Assembly (NCBI GenBank): GCA_034766995.1
Contig: CM068315.1
Location: 38,180,318-38,244,317 of the forward strand
Direction: 5' to 3'
DNA: 64,000 bases
DNA from: Acanthacorydalis orientalis
Lineage: Eukaryota > Arthropoda > Insecta > Megaloptera > Corydalidae
Shown: piece by piece, positions 1-12,372 of the stretch
How positions within the stretch are numbered: the stretch's first letter is position 1
Layout of the letters: each line of letters starts with the position of its first letter
Notes under the pieces: model-generated
Told to the model about the DNA's origin: nothing
The model's database searches: none
What the model saw: the letters and a program-made list of their open reading frames with translations, nothing else
Position numbers and translations under genes: made by a program

Positions 1-230
1 AAGTATTCCACTTTTACTCGAAAATTGTACAATGTTCATAAAATTATCAGAAGTTATTTAATTTGAAAATTATTAGTTTATAACTCAATACCAGATAACA
101 CTATTATTATTATTGGTCGACATAATGGCATCTGTTGACAAACATTACATTTTCGAATCAGAACTTTTTATACAATTGACGATATGTCTGCAGCTTAGAT
201 AAATACCAATAATGAATATCTGTTACACAT

Positions 231-700
231 TTTTTTCAGAAATACAATACTGAAAGATACTTTTTTGCACTTATTATATTGATGGGACAAGTGGAGAAAA
301 ATAAGTTGGTGGATTACTGGTCTAAAAATTCGCTAATCAAAACATCAATTTTTGCAAAAACAATGAGTCGTAATCGATCCATGCAAATTTTCACGTTTTT
401 GCATTTCGATGATAATGAAAAAAATAATGAAAACACCTGCCGATTAGTGAAGGTACAATGGCTTACAGATTATTTTTTAAACAAGTTTAAAACCATATAT
501 ACCCCAAGATAAAATATCTCGTTGGATGAAGGGATGATTTCTTGGCGGGGTAGATTATTATTTAAAGTGTATTGAGCAAGATTGTAAAATATGGTATTCT
601 AATTCGAATTGTATGCGAATCAATCACAGGATACATCTCCAATTCTAAAATTTATTCAGAAAATGGAGGAAAATTAGAAGATAGTGTTTCATCTCTTCAT
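231..700 (+). pseudogene. piggyBac-type transposase relic
   Basis: This is a broken internal piece of a piggyBac-superfamily (DDE_Tnp_1_7) transposase. The open part at 279-512 has DYW followed by a stretch ending FTFLHFDDNEKN, which matches the conserved N-terminal block of piggyBac transposases. After a stop and frame change, 514-575 reads ISLDEGMISWRGRLLFKVY, the strongly conserved block around the first catalytic aspartate. About 615-680 reads CESITGYISNSKIY, the next conserved block. At least two frame changes and several stops separate the pieces, so no transposase can be made. The 5' part would lie before the first 200 bases and is not recognisable. I see no TTAA-flanked ends. The family call is firm; the boundaries are approximate. 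Confidence 0.8.
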
Positions 701-791
701 GGTCTCTTCTTAACTACCTAGAAGGCTCCGATCCTTCGATATATACTCTATAGTCATTGACTGTGAATTCATAAATATGTACAAATTTATA

Positions 792-855
792 TATTAATAC
801 TTCTTATTTTATAATATTTTATTAATACTTCTTATTTATATATTAATACTTCTAT
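792..855. repeat. short degenerate tandem repeat
   Basis: About three copies of a unit close to ATTAATACTTCTTATTTAT follow one another with small length changes. This is low-complexity AT-rich DNA just downstream of the piggyBac relic. Confidence 0.6.
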
Positions 856-2160
856 TCAGTAAAATAAATGTGTTTTCGTTTGTATTCAAATGTCATTTCA
901 TTTAGATTTTTCACTATTTTCATCATAAATCATAAACATCTCAATTGATATGTTATAGACATGATGCTTTTATAAACATAAAACTATGTCACTTTTCGCG
1001 TTTGAATGTTTATTGCATATTAGTTTTTATTTCGATGATTTTGGGCAGGTGGTTCAGAAATTTATTAAACTTTTTCAAACATCGATACTGATTTGCATGG
1101 GTTTTGACGGATAAATTGGAGCATCAGGTGTGGTCGTCAAGGTATTAATATAAATTGTAATCAATTATTAAATATATATCACGTTATTCCATTAAATAAC
1201 AATTTATACGAGCAAAAAACATTCATTATCTATTCCTTCATTATTTATTAAAAATGAATAGATAATGCAGGAGTGTTTTTCTTTGCAGTGAAATCTGTAT
1301 TACGTTATATTAATACATAAACAACGTTATAGACGTAGACAAAGAAATATACACGAATTCTTGAACGTTTCAAGTAATCCATTTATGTGTCGATGTACTT
1401 TATTGTCATTCCGTACAAAACTTATCGCAATGAATCGTCTTCTTTGAACTGATCAGTTTCGCAAGGATTCATTTCGTTGGTCAGAGAACAATGGTACCAT
1501 TATTACCGTCATACTCCTGTAGAGATGAATATCCAACGCATTGTTTTTTTAATACAAGCGGGCAGATAATGAATCGTATGGGTGTGTGAGAAACCATATT
1601 GTATAATGTTCGACTGAGGTTCATAATATAGTTACAGAAACGTGTGTACGGGATAGATTTATACGGGTCCTGAGCACCTGCCGAATGTATTGTATACGCT
1701 ATACAGGTAGGTACACATACTCGACCACACAGAGATGATTAAACGTCAAGTACTTAACATATTTGTTCATCAGCGTATACCATAGTTGACGTATAAAGTC
1801 ATATTACGTATGGAGGTTTAAAAAAATTATGTATTTTATAGCATGTAAAGTTATTAAATAATATATTATTAAATATTTTCTGGAATGATACTTTAAATAA
1901 GAGAAAATTAAAAAGTTACAAAGATGATTCCGAAAATATTTTTGTTTAGTCATTAAAAATAATAATCCTGAGGAATTTTTTCTCAAGAAATATTTAAGAT
2001 ACAGAACTGTTTTTCACTCATTATTACATTTATTTTATACCTCACTCTCTTTATTAATTTGATAATCCAATGAAGATGATTTCGTTTATATATACAAGCC
2101 ATTGATTTAATTAAATATTATTTTATATATATATATATACTAGTAAGACTAGTTAAGTAA
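856..2160. other. AT-rich intergenic stretch
   Basis: I see no coding sequence, RNA gene or mobile element here. The only frames are short and have no recognisable motif. Confidence 0.6.
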
Positions 2161-2374
2161 ATTGAAAAAAAATGTATTTCAACAAATTATACGAAATATA
2201 TCACCAAATAAAATATTTATAAAACATAAATCTGACTCATTTCATTTACATTATAATAAAATAATAATTGTTAACTACATAACAATAAAAATAAAAACCC
2301 ATCAAACAAATACAGCCAATATTTTTTCTGTTGTACAGAAATTTCTGGATTTGAATCGAACAAAACAAGATTGA

Positions 2375-3268
2375 TATTGGGATTGATAACGATCACATCT
2401 CTTGTCTAATTGGAAATAATCTACATTATACCACACAAGAGATTGCTGAAATGTTAGGAATATCGAAATCTAGCGTTCAGAACCATTTGCCTTAACTTGG
2501 TATGAGTTCCAGATATGATGTTTGGATTCGGCACAATTTAAGCGAAGGAAATTTAGTCGTTTGAATTTCGTCTTGCGATTCATTGCTAAAACGCAATAAG
2601 AACGGATCATTTTTGAAGCGAATTGTTACTGGAGATTAAAAATGGATTATTTACAATAATGAGACACGAAAAAGACATTGGAGTAAATCAGGACCAACTT
2701 CGTTAACTTCTCTCAAAATCAGTTTACACCACAAAAAAGTCATGTTCTGTGTATAGTAGGATTGGAAAAGAGTACTGTTTTATGAGTTCCTGCCGCTTAA
2801 TCAAATCATTAATTCCGATCAATACTGTTCACAATTGGATAGACTGAAGAAGAACATTAAGAAAAAACGACTAGAACTAGTCAATAGGAAAAGGGTAGTT
2901 TTCTGTCAAGATAATACGAGACCACACGTATCTTTACACACTGGACAGAAATTGAGAGAGCCGAATTGGGATGTTCTATTCATCCACCATATTCACCGAA
3001 CTTAGCACCATCAGATTTCCACTGATTTCGTTCTTTGCAAAATTTCCTTAACGGGAAAAATTTCGATTCTTTAGAGCCTTGTGAAATGCATGTTTCGAGA
3101 TTTTCTGTCCGGAAAAAGATAATAAATTCTGGGAGGATAGTTTCATGAAACTGCCTACAAGATAGCAAAAAGTCATTGATCATAATGGTCAATACATTAT
3201 TTTAAAAAGTTTTCTATATTAAAAAAAAACTAACCGAGAAATCCGTCACTACTTATTGGTCAACCCAA
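2375..3268 (+). mobile_element. mariner transposon relic (DD34D)
   Basis: A 5'-eroded mariner copy on the plus strand. Conceptual translation with frame changes gives the mariner landmarks in order: a helix-turn-helix block with YTTQEIAEMLGISKSSVQ (about 2430-2480), the KRIVTGD block with the first catalytic Asp (about 2615-2640), VVFCQDNTRPHVSLHT with the second Asp (about 2898-2940), and a degraded third-Asp block near 2985-3015. The copy ends at about 3268 with a terminal repeat that reads TATTGGGTTG on the other strand, next to a TA that fits the mariner target site. Several stops and frameshifts make it dead. No matching 5' terminal repeat is visible. The subfamily is not certain; it resembles the mellifera-type lineage. 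Confidence 0.85.
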
Positions 3269-3725
3269 TAAAATGCACGGTTTAGAAATTTTCACATCAG
3301 CGTTTATTCATAATTGTTTAGCAACAAAGAAGCAAAAAACAATACAAAAATTATAAAACTTCATTATTAAATAATTATAAAACTAGAAAAAAATTCAGAT
3401 AAAAGTATGCATTGTCGCAAATTGAACGAGAAACTTTTTCATTAAGTCAGAATATTGTATACATTTTCCAGTAAAAATAAGCATCATAATGTTATTAAGT
3501 AATTTGACCAAAAAAATCTAAGCCATGTGTTATATTTTAGAGCTATCTTTCTTAAGAAATTTTCCTACAAAAAACATTCGTTGAATCATTATAGTTGTTA
3601 TCATTCTATCTAATGTAAAAATTACAATCACACAGCAGAGTATTTCATTTATTTTCTTGGAAATTTTCAAAGATAACAAAATGAGTGCGTAAATGTTATG
3701 AAATATTATGAAAATGGTAATTATG
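3269..3725. other. AT-rich intergenic stretch
   Basis: Nothing recognisable between the mariner end and the GC-richer patch that follows. Confidence 0.5.
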
Positions 3726-4052
3726 TGTTACGTCCACAGTACAAATTTCCTGTTCTATATTTTTTAAACCTAGATGAACAGGAAGTATCGAAGGTCGTTC
3801 GTTCGAACACGTTCCCCTGTTGTGATCGATTATCCTTGCGCGGCGTGTATACGAAACGAAAACGCGTTCTTGACCTTCGAATATATGAAGCCATACTCTT
3901 CCCTATTGAATGACCGAAATAGGGGAACATCCTTTGGGGCCGATGCGCGTACAAAAGACAACAGGGAAAGTTCCTTTGATATTACTTATACGGTTTCAAA
4001 CAGGACACGCTTTATTCATATGAAACAATAAAATAGCACTTATAAACTTGTC
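3726..4052 (+). repeat. possible solo LTR
   Basis: A patch clearly richer in G and C than its surroundings begins TGTTACGTCC and, near its end, carries an AATAAA signal (about 4029) followed by an ACTTGTCTGTC-like tail. That layout suits a solo LTR of a gypsy or BEL element. No matching second LTR, primer-binding site or clear target duplication is visible. Overlapping frames on both strands (3698-3913, 3721-3954, 3774-4031) have no recognised motif. This is a weak call; an unrelated repeat is equally possible. Confidence 0.2.
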
Positions 4053-4221
4053 TGTCATTCATCATTTGAATTTTTGATTTAAATTTACAAATAACGACGG
4101 TTATCTGAAATGTCATATATATTTAATCATATTTTTTTGTTTCTTTTTTTAATTAATTTTCACGCATACTGTTTTTACTATGATTTATAATATATAAAAA
4201 CATATTAAAATATAGGTTGTA

Positions 4222-4224
<3 letters not shown>

Positions 4225-4277
<53 letters not shown>
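4225..4277. repeat. (TA)n microsatellite
   Basis: About 50 bp of nearly uninterrupted TA dinucleotides. Confidence 0.95.
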
Positions 4278-4281
<4 letters not shown>

Positions 4282-4486
4282 TGATAAAGGATACTAATTA
4301 AAATATGATATGCATTCTTACGGTTAAAATTCTCACGGTCTGAACGCAACAAAAAATTCTGTATCATTAAAGAATACCCATTGGGCTTGACAAGAAAGAG
4401 GCTTCATCGATTCCATTTACTTAACATGTGTCTTCCATATTTTTAAACTAACGACAAAAAAATCTATTAAAAATGTCATTTTATGT

Positions 4487-4618
<132 letters not shown>

Positions 4619-4795
4619 ATATATTTTATACATTACATTTTTTATCAAATATTTAGATATATTTCTTAAATCTTCTAAGAATTAACTTTATATAAACATT
4701 TAATTCTGTAAGCTTTCAAATAAGAAATCAGTTTCAATGAAAATGTACGATGAAGAAAATTACATTATATTTAATATTGACGCATTTTTTAAATA

Positions 4796-4796
<1 letters not shown>

Positions 4797-4877
<81 letters not shown>

Positions 4878-4905
4878 TTTATATATATGTATATAAATAT
4901 ATATG

Positions 4906-4938
<33 letters not shown>

Positions 4939-4947
4939 ATATATGTG
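4797..4947. repeat. long imperfect (TA)n microsatellite
   Basis: About 75 bp of pure TA are followed by interrupted TA with GTATA, AAATA and TATG variants. It is one of the longest arrays in the window. Confidence 0.95.
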
Positions 4948-5330
4948 CTTTATTTAATAAATAATATATAAATATTTTATAACTAAAAGAGAGTAAAATA
5001 TGTATTATTTTTCTATTGTTTCTGAAACATTTAAGCACTTATCCTATATTTATATTAAAGTGTTTAGTTTGATAGTTAATGTATCGTTGTCTTGATATCG
5101 AAGACAATTTTGTTTACGTTTTTTGATCCTGTTCTCTACGATGTTAATGGAACGGATATTAATAAAAATAATATAAATGGCAAACACTCCGAAAATCAGA
5201 ATTATAATGATTAAATTTTTTCCAATATATTTGAACAAATGTGTATTTAAAATTATAATTGTATATTTTTATACCTGTGACTCCACTTATGCTTTATTCT
5301 GATACTCTTCACCCTTTTCGAATAGTTTGA

Positions 5331-5438
5331 TCTGTTCTCCACTATTAGTTACAGTACGTGTGCTATTTTCAGGTAGATATTAGACTCTAGTATCTATCTG
5401 AAAATGGTACATGTGCCGAAACTAGAAGTGGAGAACAG
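5331..5438. repeat. imperfect inverted repeat (hairpin)
   Basis: The left arm TCTGTTCTCCACTATTAG (5331-5348) pairs with CTAGAAGTGGAGAACAGA (5421-5438), and the pairing continues inward through the CAGGTAGATA and TATCTATCTG segments. This leaves a loop of only a few bases. Arms are about 50 nt with scattered mismatches. It may be a small MITE of terminal repeats only, or a transcribed hairpin. I see no clear target duplication. Confidence 0.65.
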
Positions 5439-5644
5439 ACATTTAGATGATCCAAAAAAATAAAGACCTCCACGATAAATACCTGTTTATTCAGTTACTG
5501 TAAAACAGGCATAATATTCGGTGAAAAAAAAACAAAGATGTTCAAGTAACCACGTTGTTAAGTTATTGAGTATATTCTTTTTCTAAAAGAAATCATCAAA
5601 TTAAATATGAAAACCTCAATATGTGTAAGTACTAAACCTTTCAG

Positions 5645-5880
5645 TATTCATCATTAATTAGTGCACATCTTCTTTGACCCAAATTCACTTATAAACAACC
5701 TTCACATATTTAGATTTTAATGGATTAACAATCAATTTTATTATTGTGTATTTAAATAGCAATGTCGTCATCTTCAGATCAGAAAAGCTGGTCATCAAAT
5801 TTGTACTTTGAGGACTTCATTTCAATCAAAATGCGTACAAGTAACATTTCAAATAATCAATACTTAATTATTAAATATCC
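5645..5880. mobile_element. diverged copy of the long-TIR MITE family
   Basis: This stretch matches the better copy at 15057-15440 in several places: a TTTGACCCAAATTCACTT-like end (about 5672-5690), the GCAATGTCGTCATCTTCAG core (5760-5778), and a right arm with TTCAATCAAAATGCGTACAAG (about 5821-5841) and AATAATCAATACTTAATTATT. The copy is old and its ends are not clear. Confidence 0.45.
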
Positions 5881-6348
5881 TTAATACGAAAAAAAGCTGT
5901 GATTTGTAGAGTAGCATTCGTTTACAAAAACAATCAAAATCTTGCTCATACTGGTTTCTATCTTGAGAGTAGTCATTGACATTTCTACTACATGTCTGCT
6001 TTTTTTTAATGTCTCGTGACTACTTGTATCTATTGACGTATCATGTACAAAAATGGCTTAATTAGCATTTAAAACAGCAAATCCACCTTTTCATTACTCC
6101 CTAATAAATTTAAGAATAATTCTGATTTTTAATTATAAAAAGTATTTTGTATACACTGAAAAAATGAAAAGTAAAAATAGAATATAAAGTTAGTACCTGT
6201 ACAAAATATAAATTTATTGAAATATGAAATTTAATAAATAAAAAGAATTTACTGGTAGAATAGAACAGATTTATGTGGAGACTTAAAATATTTATAAGTT
6301 ATTTTCAATGAATCAATTCTTACATATCAGAAATTTACACAGTATATA

Positions 6349-6351
<3 letters not shown>

Positions 6352-6405
<54 letters not shown>
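6352..6405. repeat. (TA)n microsatellite
   Basis: About 50 bp of uninterrupted TA. Confidence 0.95.
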
Positions 6406-6409
<4 letters not shown>

Positions 6410-6574
6410 TGTATAAATTAAAATATTAATTAAAACGAATGTTTTTTAACTTTTGTTTATTGCGAAGCAGTTAATATTATAGAACAACAGGTTATACAGC
6501 ATCTCTTTCAAGTCACAAGACTCGATGTCACATGGTGATCTGCATATACATATTGTGTGTGTGTTGTTCTCACT

Positions 6575-6616
6575 ATACATATACATTATATATATATATA
6601 TATAATGTATATGTAT
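6575..6616. repeat. AT palindrome
   Basis: ATACATATACATTATA is followed by a TA run and then TATAATGTATATGTAT, a near-perfect palindrome of about 42 bp. A GT run lies upstream and a TATG run follows. Confidence 0.8.
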
Positions 6617-6659
6617 GTATGTATGTATTTGCGTATACTGATCACGAGATCAACCGTTG

Positions 6660-7917
6660 AACCCCCGCTCTTCAATTCATAGTCCAATTTCATTACTCAC
6701 ACATCAATACAAAACGAATATATTCCAGATAAAGAAAATCATATGACCATTGCGCGTGCATTCCAGAGCTGTATTTGTACAATTCCGAAACAAACAAATC
6801 ATACAGTAATCATGTTTTTCTGCTACTCCTATGATAATAAAATAAATTTTAATATGTCAACAACATGAATAAACATTGGCACTAATTAATGTTTAATTTA
6901 ATTTAATAGTATGCAACTACATTTCATCGAATATGTCCTTCGTCATGTACCGGCTAAATGAATTATTCATTGTAATATTCACAGAATTCTTCACTGATAA
7001 AAACGTATTTCGATATGAATATGACGCGTCAATTACAGACATACATAGATTCATAATTTTCCCTAATAATTTTGTTTATTGAAAACCGAATTTAATGGCA
7101 AGGATTGATCGAAGATTTCATGATTTCTTTTAATCAATGAAATTAACAAAAATGAGTTGCAAAAGTACACGCCACTAAGATGGCTATTACATACAATGTA
7201 ATGTTCACATTTTACATAAATAAATAAAATAAAATAAAAATGAATTTTATTGATCTTAAGTTGGTACAGGGCCGGGTTTGGCCTTATGATTTGTGAAATT
7301 GGTGCGGTGCCCTTACCACATTTGGTATTTATCCGCTTTGTACGTGTGGATTGTGTTTGAGTTTTGGTGATTTTTATTAATGTCTCTACTTGCGTTCCGG
7401 GAAAAATTTTCAAAAAACCGGGACAGATTTTACAATTCGTCCGTTTGCAAAATATGATCACTTGGAAACGGTTAATTCTTTATTTACTATTTGTACAGTG
7501 CTCTATAAAACACACCTATTCTCATCATTATTTTATATTAAAACCATTCTCATATAACCACATTCGTAAATATGTTTTTTTTTCACGTCCCTAAGAAGAA
7601 AATATTCTGAACCGAAATGTTCAATTACTCATTATTGATTATTGCTTATGCGCATTTTATTGTCGATCGAACGTCCATCTTTTTCGAAACGCCAAAGCAC
7701 AAATAAGTCTGTCTTAACATTCGGTGTTTATTGTGTTTATTTTAAAATCAATTTTAATCTTTCCTTTTGTTATTATATATATACTCTTGTATTTGTTATT
7801 TTCGTATCAAATGCAATCAAATTTGCTAAATATTTTGGATTTTTGAAATTTCTCGTACAAAATACTTTCAATGTAAGCATGAAAAATCTTTTTCAATTTT
7901 TTTTTACATTTACACTT
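6660..7917. other. intergenic stretch
   Basis: No gene recognised. An open frame on the minus strand (7063-7461) and frames on the plus strand (7364-7594, 7642-8055) show no domain or splice context. A mildly GC-rich patch at 7255-7450 may be an unrecognised old repeat. Confidence 0.5.
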
Positions 7918-8356
7918 ATCAAGGTTTTGCAGAAGGGAAAAATCGACAGGACTGCGTGCGTAACTAGATCAGGGCTGATTTTTAGCAAACCCCGATGGAC
8001 CAGACTTGTACAGACAACTACGCTGGTTCGGCCACGTCATGCGAATGGTGGATGAAAGGAAACCGAGACAATTCATGGAGGCAAGACGTTATGGCACGAG
8101 ACCTCGCGGGCGTCATAGAGTCAACGTACGAGGATTGTATAGGAGAGTTGGGCCGTAAAGTAAATAAAAGCATGGTGGAAGGACGAAGGATCCACATATA
8201 GGCAGATATATGTCGTATAAGTAGACTCACTCCATCTAAAATTCGTGCAAAAAAAAATCGAAGGATCTACGTGGATGGAAGGCCTTCACCGAGGACTCCC
8301 CGACGCTCTGAAGGCAACTGAGGAAGATAAAGACGAAGAAGAAGATCAAGTTTTTG
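7918..8356 (+). mobile_element. 5'-truncated LINE 3' fragment with target duplication
   Basis: The frame 7991-8158 carries LRWFGHVMRMVDERKP followed by RPRGRHR, the typical C-terminal block after the reverse transcriptase of several insect non-LTR retrotransposons. A GAAGAAGAAGA tail precedes the 3' flank (about 8325-8344). The insertion is bounded by near-identical 12-mers, ATCAAGGTTTTG (7918-7929) and ATCAAGTTTTTG (8345-8356), differing at one base. They fit a target-site duplication. The endonuclease and polymerase domains are absent, as expected for 5' truncation. The clade is not assigned. Confidence 0.75.
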
Positions 8357-8369
8357 AATTTTAGAGTAA

Positions 8370-8703
8370 TTTCTGTAAATCACTCGTGACATTTTTATCA
8401 TTAATTCCACAAATTAATTTTTACTATCCGCTAACCATATAAGACCTTTTTCTGATCAAAATAGTCAGTAACTGATTTTTTATCATTTTGACTCATACGC
8501 ATTTCGATGGCGATACCATCGTCTTCAGAGCATTCAACGGAGGAAAAATTGTCATCACCATCGAAATACATATAAGCTGCAATAAAAACGATTATTAATA
8601 AATTATTAAACATTATAAGTTGTATAAAAAATTTAAGTGTTCATGAAGAGTGAATATTTATTTATGAAAACGTTAATTAACCCAAACTACTCCATCCACT
8701 ACT
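8370..8703. mobile_element. long-TIR MITE, copy 2
   Basis: Two inverted arms face each other. The left arm contains GCATTTCGATGGCGATACCA (about 8499-8518); the right arm contains CATCACCATCGAAATACATA (about 8552-8571). Flanking these, TTCTGATCAAAATAGTC and ATTATTAATAAATTATTAAAC match the arms of the copy at 15057-15440. The element ends near CTACTG before a TA. A minus-strand frame at 8431-8613 lies wholly inside the palindrome and is a by-product of it. Confidence 0.65.
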
Positions 8704-9509
8704 GTAAAAAAAAATTTTTTACATTTCATTCTCCCTCGAAACAATTCAAAACATATCTAATCTCTAGCTATTTTTACATTTTCGTTAGAAATTTGTACTA
8801 ATTTTAATACTTTTTACGTATATTTTTCCAAACTGAAATTCTTGTTTTCATTAATTTGATTTTAAAAAATTATAAAAGAAATTCAACAGTCAAACATACT
8901 TATTTTCGATTTATAATATAATGGATTTTTCATGAAATACGTGTTTTCGACCGCTAAATTTTAACATTCTTTCAAAAAGTCTAATCATTTCATTCTTTCT
9001 GAATGATTTATCAGAATTCTCTGAAAAACATAAATTTTCGAACACTTTGTTATAAATTTGTAACTAATGCATTGAACTAGAACATATAAGTCGTACAGAA
9101 CTGGAACTATTTTTTGAAAAATGTTTCCTCTTAACATTATTGAATAATACTTTAGTTTTTAATTATTTTTTTATTCCTTGATGTTCTGTTAATATTTTTG
9201 CATACTTTAAAACTAACTATTAAAAAAAATACATGAACAACTAAAATTAAAAACAGGAAAAAGTGACTAATATAAATACTGGTTTTTCCAAAATTCACAC
9301 ATCTGAATACTTTTCATGCTATTTTTATACTTCCAAAGAATTATGATTTTAATTGATAAACATGTTTTCTTCAATAATAAATTATACGTGACTATTCGAA
9401 AGCTAATTTATAATTCTTCATTCAGGTAAAAGTAAAGAACAATTTATTTCTATGTTAAAAGCACGATTGAACTGAAGTATTTCAATTTTGTTTAGTACAG
9501 GAATATTTA

Positions 9510-9511
<2 letters not shown>
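8704..9511. other. AT-rich intergenic stretch
   Basis: Nothing recognisable. Confidence 0.6.

Positions 9512-9577
<66 letters not shown>
9512..9577. repeat. (TA)n microsatellite
   Basis: About 64 bp of uninterrupted TA abutting the GC-rich patch that follows. Confidence 0.95.
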
Positions 9578-9579
<2 letters not shown>

Positions 9580-9580
<1 letters not shown>

Positions 9581-9876
9581 CACGAAAATCTGAAGGAGCA
9601 ACGGACTGAATGTACATCGTAAGTCCTCCGAATGTGTCTGCTCACACCAAGACGGATTCGCGGCGAGTGCGGCATGTAGTTCGCGTGAACGCCTTCGGGC
9701 CCCCCGAATTCCAAACGATGATGTAAATCGTGTAATGGTACCTGAACTCGGGCCCCATGTCCTCGACACTCCCACGCGAACAAACATGTACCACGGACGT
9801 ACTTCTTTATTTTAAAATGGCCCGGTTTATATTGAGAATTATACATGTTTCGACGTGGAATCATTTTAATTTCCAA
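9580..9876 (-). other. GC-rich island with a 98-codon open frame
   Basis: Bases 9590-9810 are far richer in G and C than the surrounding DNA. The minus strand is open from an ATG at 9876 to a stop at 9580. The frame contains CLFAWECRGHGARVQ and LEFGGPEGVHANYMPHSPR, compositionally protein-like, but I do not recognise a family. A second minus frame (9482-9787) is also open, which GC-rich codons can produce by chance. It could be an isolated exon, a fragment of a repeat or a regulatory island. Confidence 0.25.
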
Positions 9877-12372
9877 TTCATTGCGAGACCGTTTGAAAAA
9901 TGTAAAAACAAATTATAATTCCTATAATTGTTCGTTCTTAATTCTATTAACACTGAATTTTTGGGTCAACTTTGTAATATATATGTATGGTTTATGCATG
10001 TGACAACAGTTCGACTCGTCCAATATTCCAAATTGATGACATTTAATTTATTACAATATTTTGTTTAGTTGTCAGTCTATCAAAAAATGCATCACCTGTT
10101 TCAGTTAAATACAGAAAATGATTCAAATATGCGTTAATAAAAGAAATACATTTAAATACACAAAAAACTATTATTAATATCAACTTTTGTGTCGCTGTTT
10201 GCAACTGATAATTAAACTATGATTAAATTATAAATCGATCAGATTATACTGTGCCAATTTATAATACCTTATTAAACATGGATTAGTTAAAACTAACCGA
10301 CAGAATAACCATTCGGTTGACGACATTTTAATAAAAAAATATGTTTATTATAATGCATATCAATGTATTCTCATTTAAAAAATTCGAATATTTATAAACA
10401 AATAAAACTCTCAAATAGAAAATAAACAATTAAATTAAAAAATCATCTAATAGTGTATTTTAATCCTTTCTTTTCACATGTTGCACTGGAAAAAAATCTT
10501 TCCTATTTTGTATCGATGGTAAATGTTTTGCAAAGCATAATTCAAATGAAAACTTGAAAAGAAACTGAAAATATCTAAATGTCTTCTTATCAAACGACAC
10601 AGATTATCATTATAAATTGATTGCTAGAAATTCAGAATCATGTATTAATACAAAAATTATCTACGATATGACGATTTTAACAAGAAAATATGATACAACT
10701 ATTATTAGACATGATTTCAAGTACATTATTTGTTATATTTTTTACTGAATTGGTTATTTTTATAAAGAAATGTAATGATATCATTTAAAATAAAAAAAAA
10801 TAATCAATTTGATTTTATTTTTTAATATTAGAACGATTTTAGACTATAGAGATTTTAGTTGTAAATATTTTCTACACAATAAAAATTGTAAATTATATAA
10901 ATATCACAATAGATATTAAGAAATGATTTGTATATTTTGAATATGAATTGTTCGCGTTAGGTATTTGTCATGGATTTCGCGAAACAGAATTTTGTTAATC
11001 GACGAAGTGGTGCGTGACCTACGAGTAAAGGCTTTGAACTTCCTAAGCAAACGTCACGATCGGCGGAACATTAGATGAGTCGCATTAGATGAGTCGTTCC
11101 AGGATACGACTGTTTCTACAATTGGCCAGAATCATTTTCGGTGAAGATCTTTTTTATACAAAAACCGGTCCGTCGGACAAGCGAACTAGCAACTTTTAAA
11201 TTTAACGCTTTATTTTGTTACAACGGATCAAATTATTATTACAACAAATACGTATTTGCTGTCTGAATGCCAAGAGGTGAAATAAGGTAGCAGTTATGCG
11301 CAGTTTTTTTTTTATAACGATTCTTTTATTTGTTTCTAGAAGGTCGAAATAGGTGTACGCATTTAGAGACTCGTTAAATATATTGAATAGATGACCTTTT
11401 ACGTATTTGTTTGAAAACAAATCATTGTGTGGGTTAAATGTATTTTCTGTTTAATGAATAATTAAAAAGCACGTGAATACTACGTGATAATCCTTTCCAC
11501 GCGAATCCTACGTACAATTAAACTACAAAATCGAACTTAATTATAAAACAACGCAGAAACTTTTATATGTTTTCGTTATAGGCGTTACTCATATCCATCT
11601 ATATGTACTTTTTTCTGTATAAATCATAATAATATGGTCTTAAGTTATCGAATGAACGTGGCTGTTGGTAAATTATTGTTTCATTGTAAAACACTGATCA
11701 TTCAATAAATTTATAGCATCTAAAATCAAGACGTTAACGTAGAATTATTGTCTTATTTCTGTATTGATTAGAATATAACAAATCGTTTAAAAAATATTTA
11801 AAATTTTTGATTATACCCATTGGCTGTAAAATATAAAAAAATGCTTAATACATCATGTATTTCGTGTAATGGACCCATTTGCTGAAAACGGCAAGTTAAA
11901 CAATTGTACAATACATCAAATTATCTGAATTTGAATATTGTTATAATTTTCTGTTATCTAAAATACACCTGTATTGAATATTGTTCTATTATATTATCTT
12001 ACAATCACATACATATCTACGTAACGCACAATAACGCATGCAATTATCCGAAGTGGGCACTATCTAATTTTTAATAAACTCTCAACACAACCCTAATTTT
12101 ACTATGCGATAATTCAATATCGATTTTTTATTAACTTTTTTAATTACAATGTACAGTGTTGCTACCAATTTCCGACACGATTCCAATAAAACCAGTTCAT
12201 ACAAAATATGAAATATAATCTATTAGAATAGATTATCAACATTTGAAATTGTAAACAGAACAAATGTATGTTTACTATTTATATGGAAATTAAATTCATT
12301 TTCGAAAATAAATCCAGAATCTATATTTTATATGACTGGTTACAAATTAGAGCTTGGTCGGAATTTATATAC
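9877..12372. other. AT-rich intergenic stretch
   Basis: No gene recognised. The only structured part is about 10950-11140, which is less AT-rich. It contains a palindromic TTTCGCGAAA (10976-10985) and a perfect tandem pair of the 14-mer CATTAGATGAGTCG (11069-11096). Confidence 0.5.

Noticed and set aside
3698..4031. Three overlapping frames on both strands
   Set aside because: Better explained by a GC-richer repeat (possible LTR) than by a gene.
7063..7461. 132-codon minus-strand frame
   Set aside because: No domain, no splice context and AT-driven composition; the overlapping plus frame is equally open.
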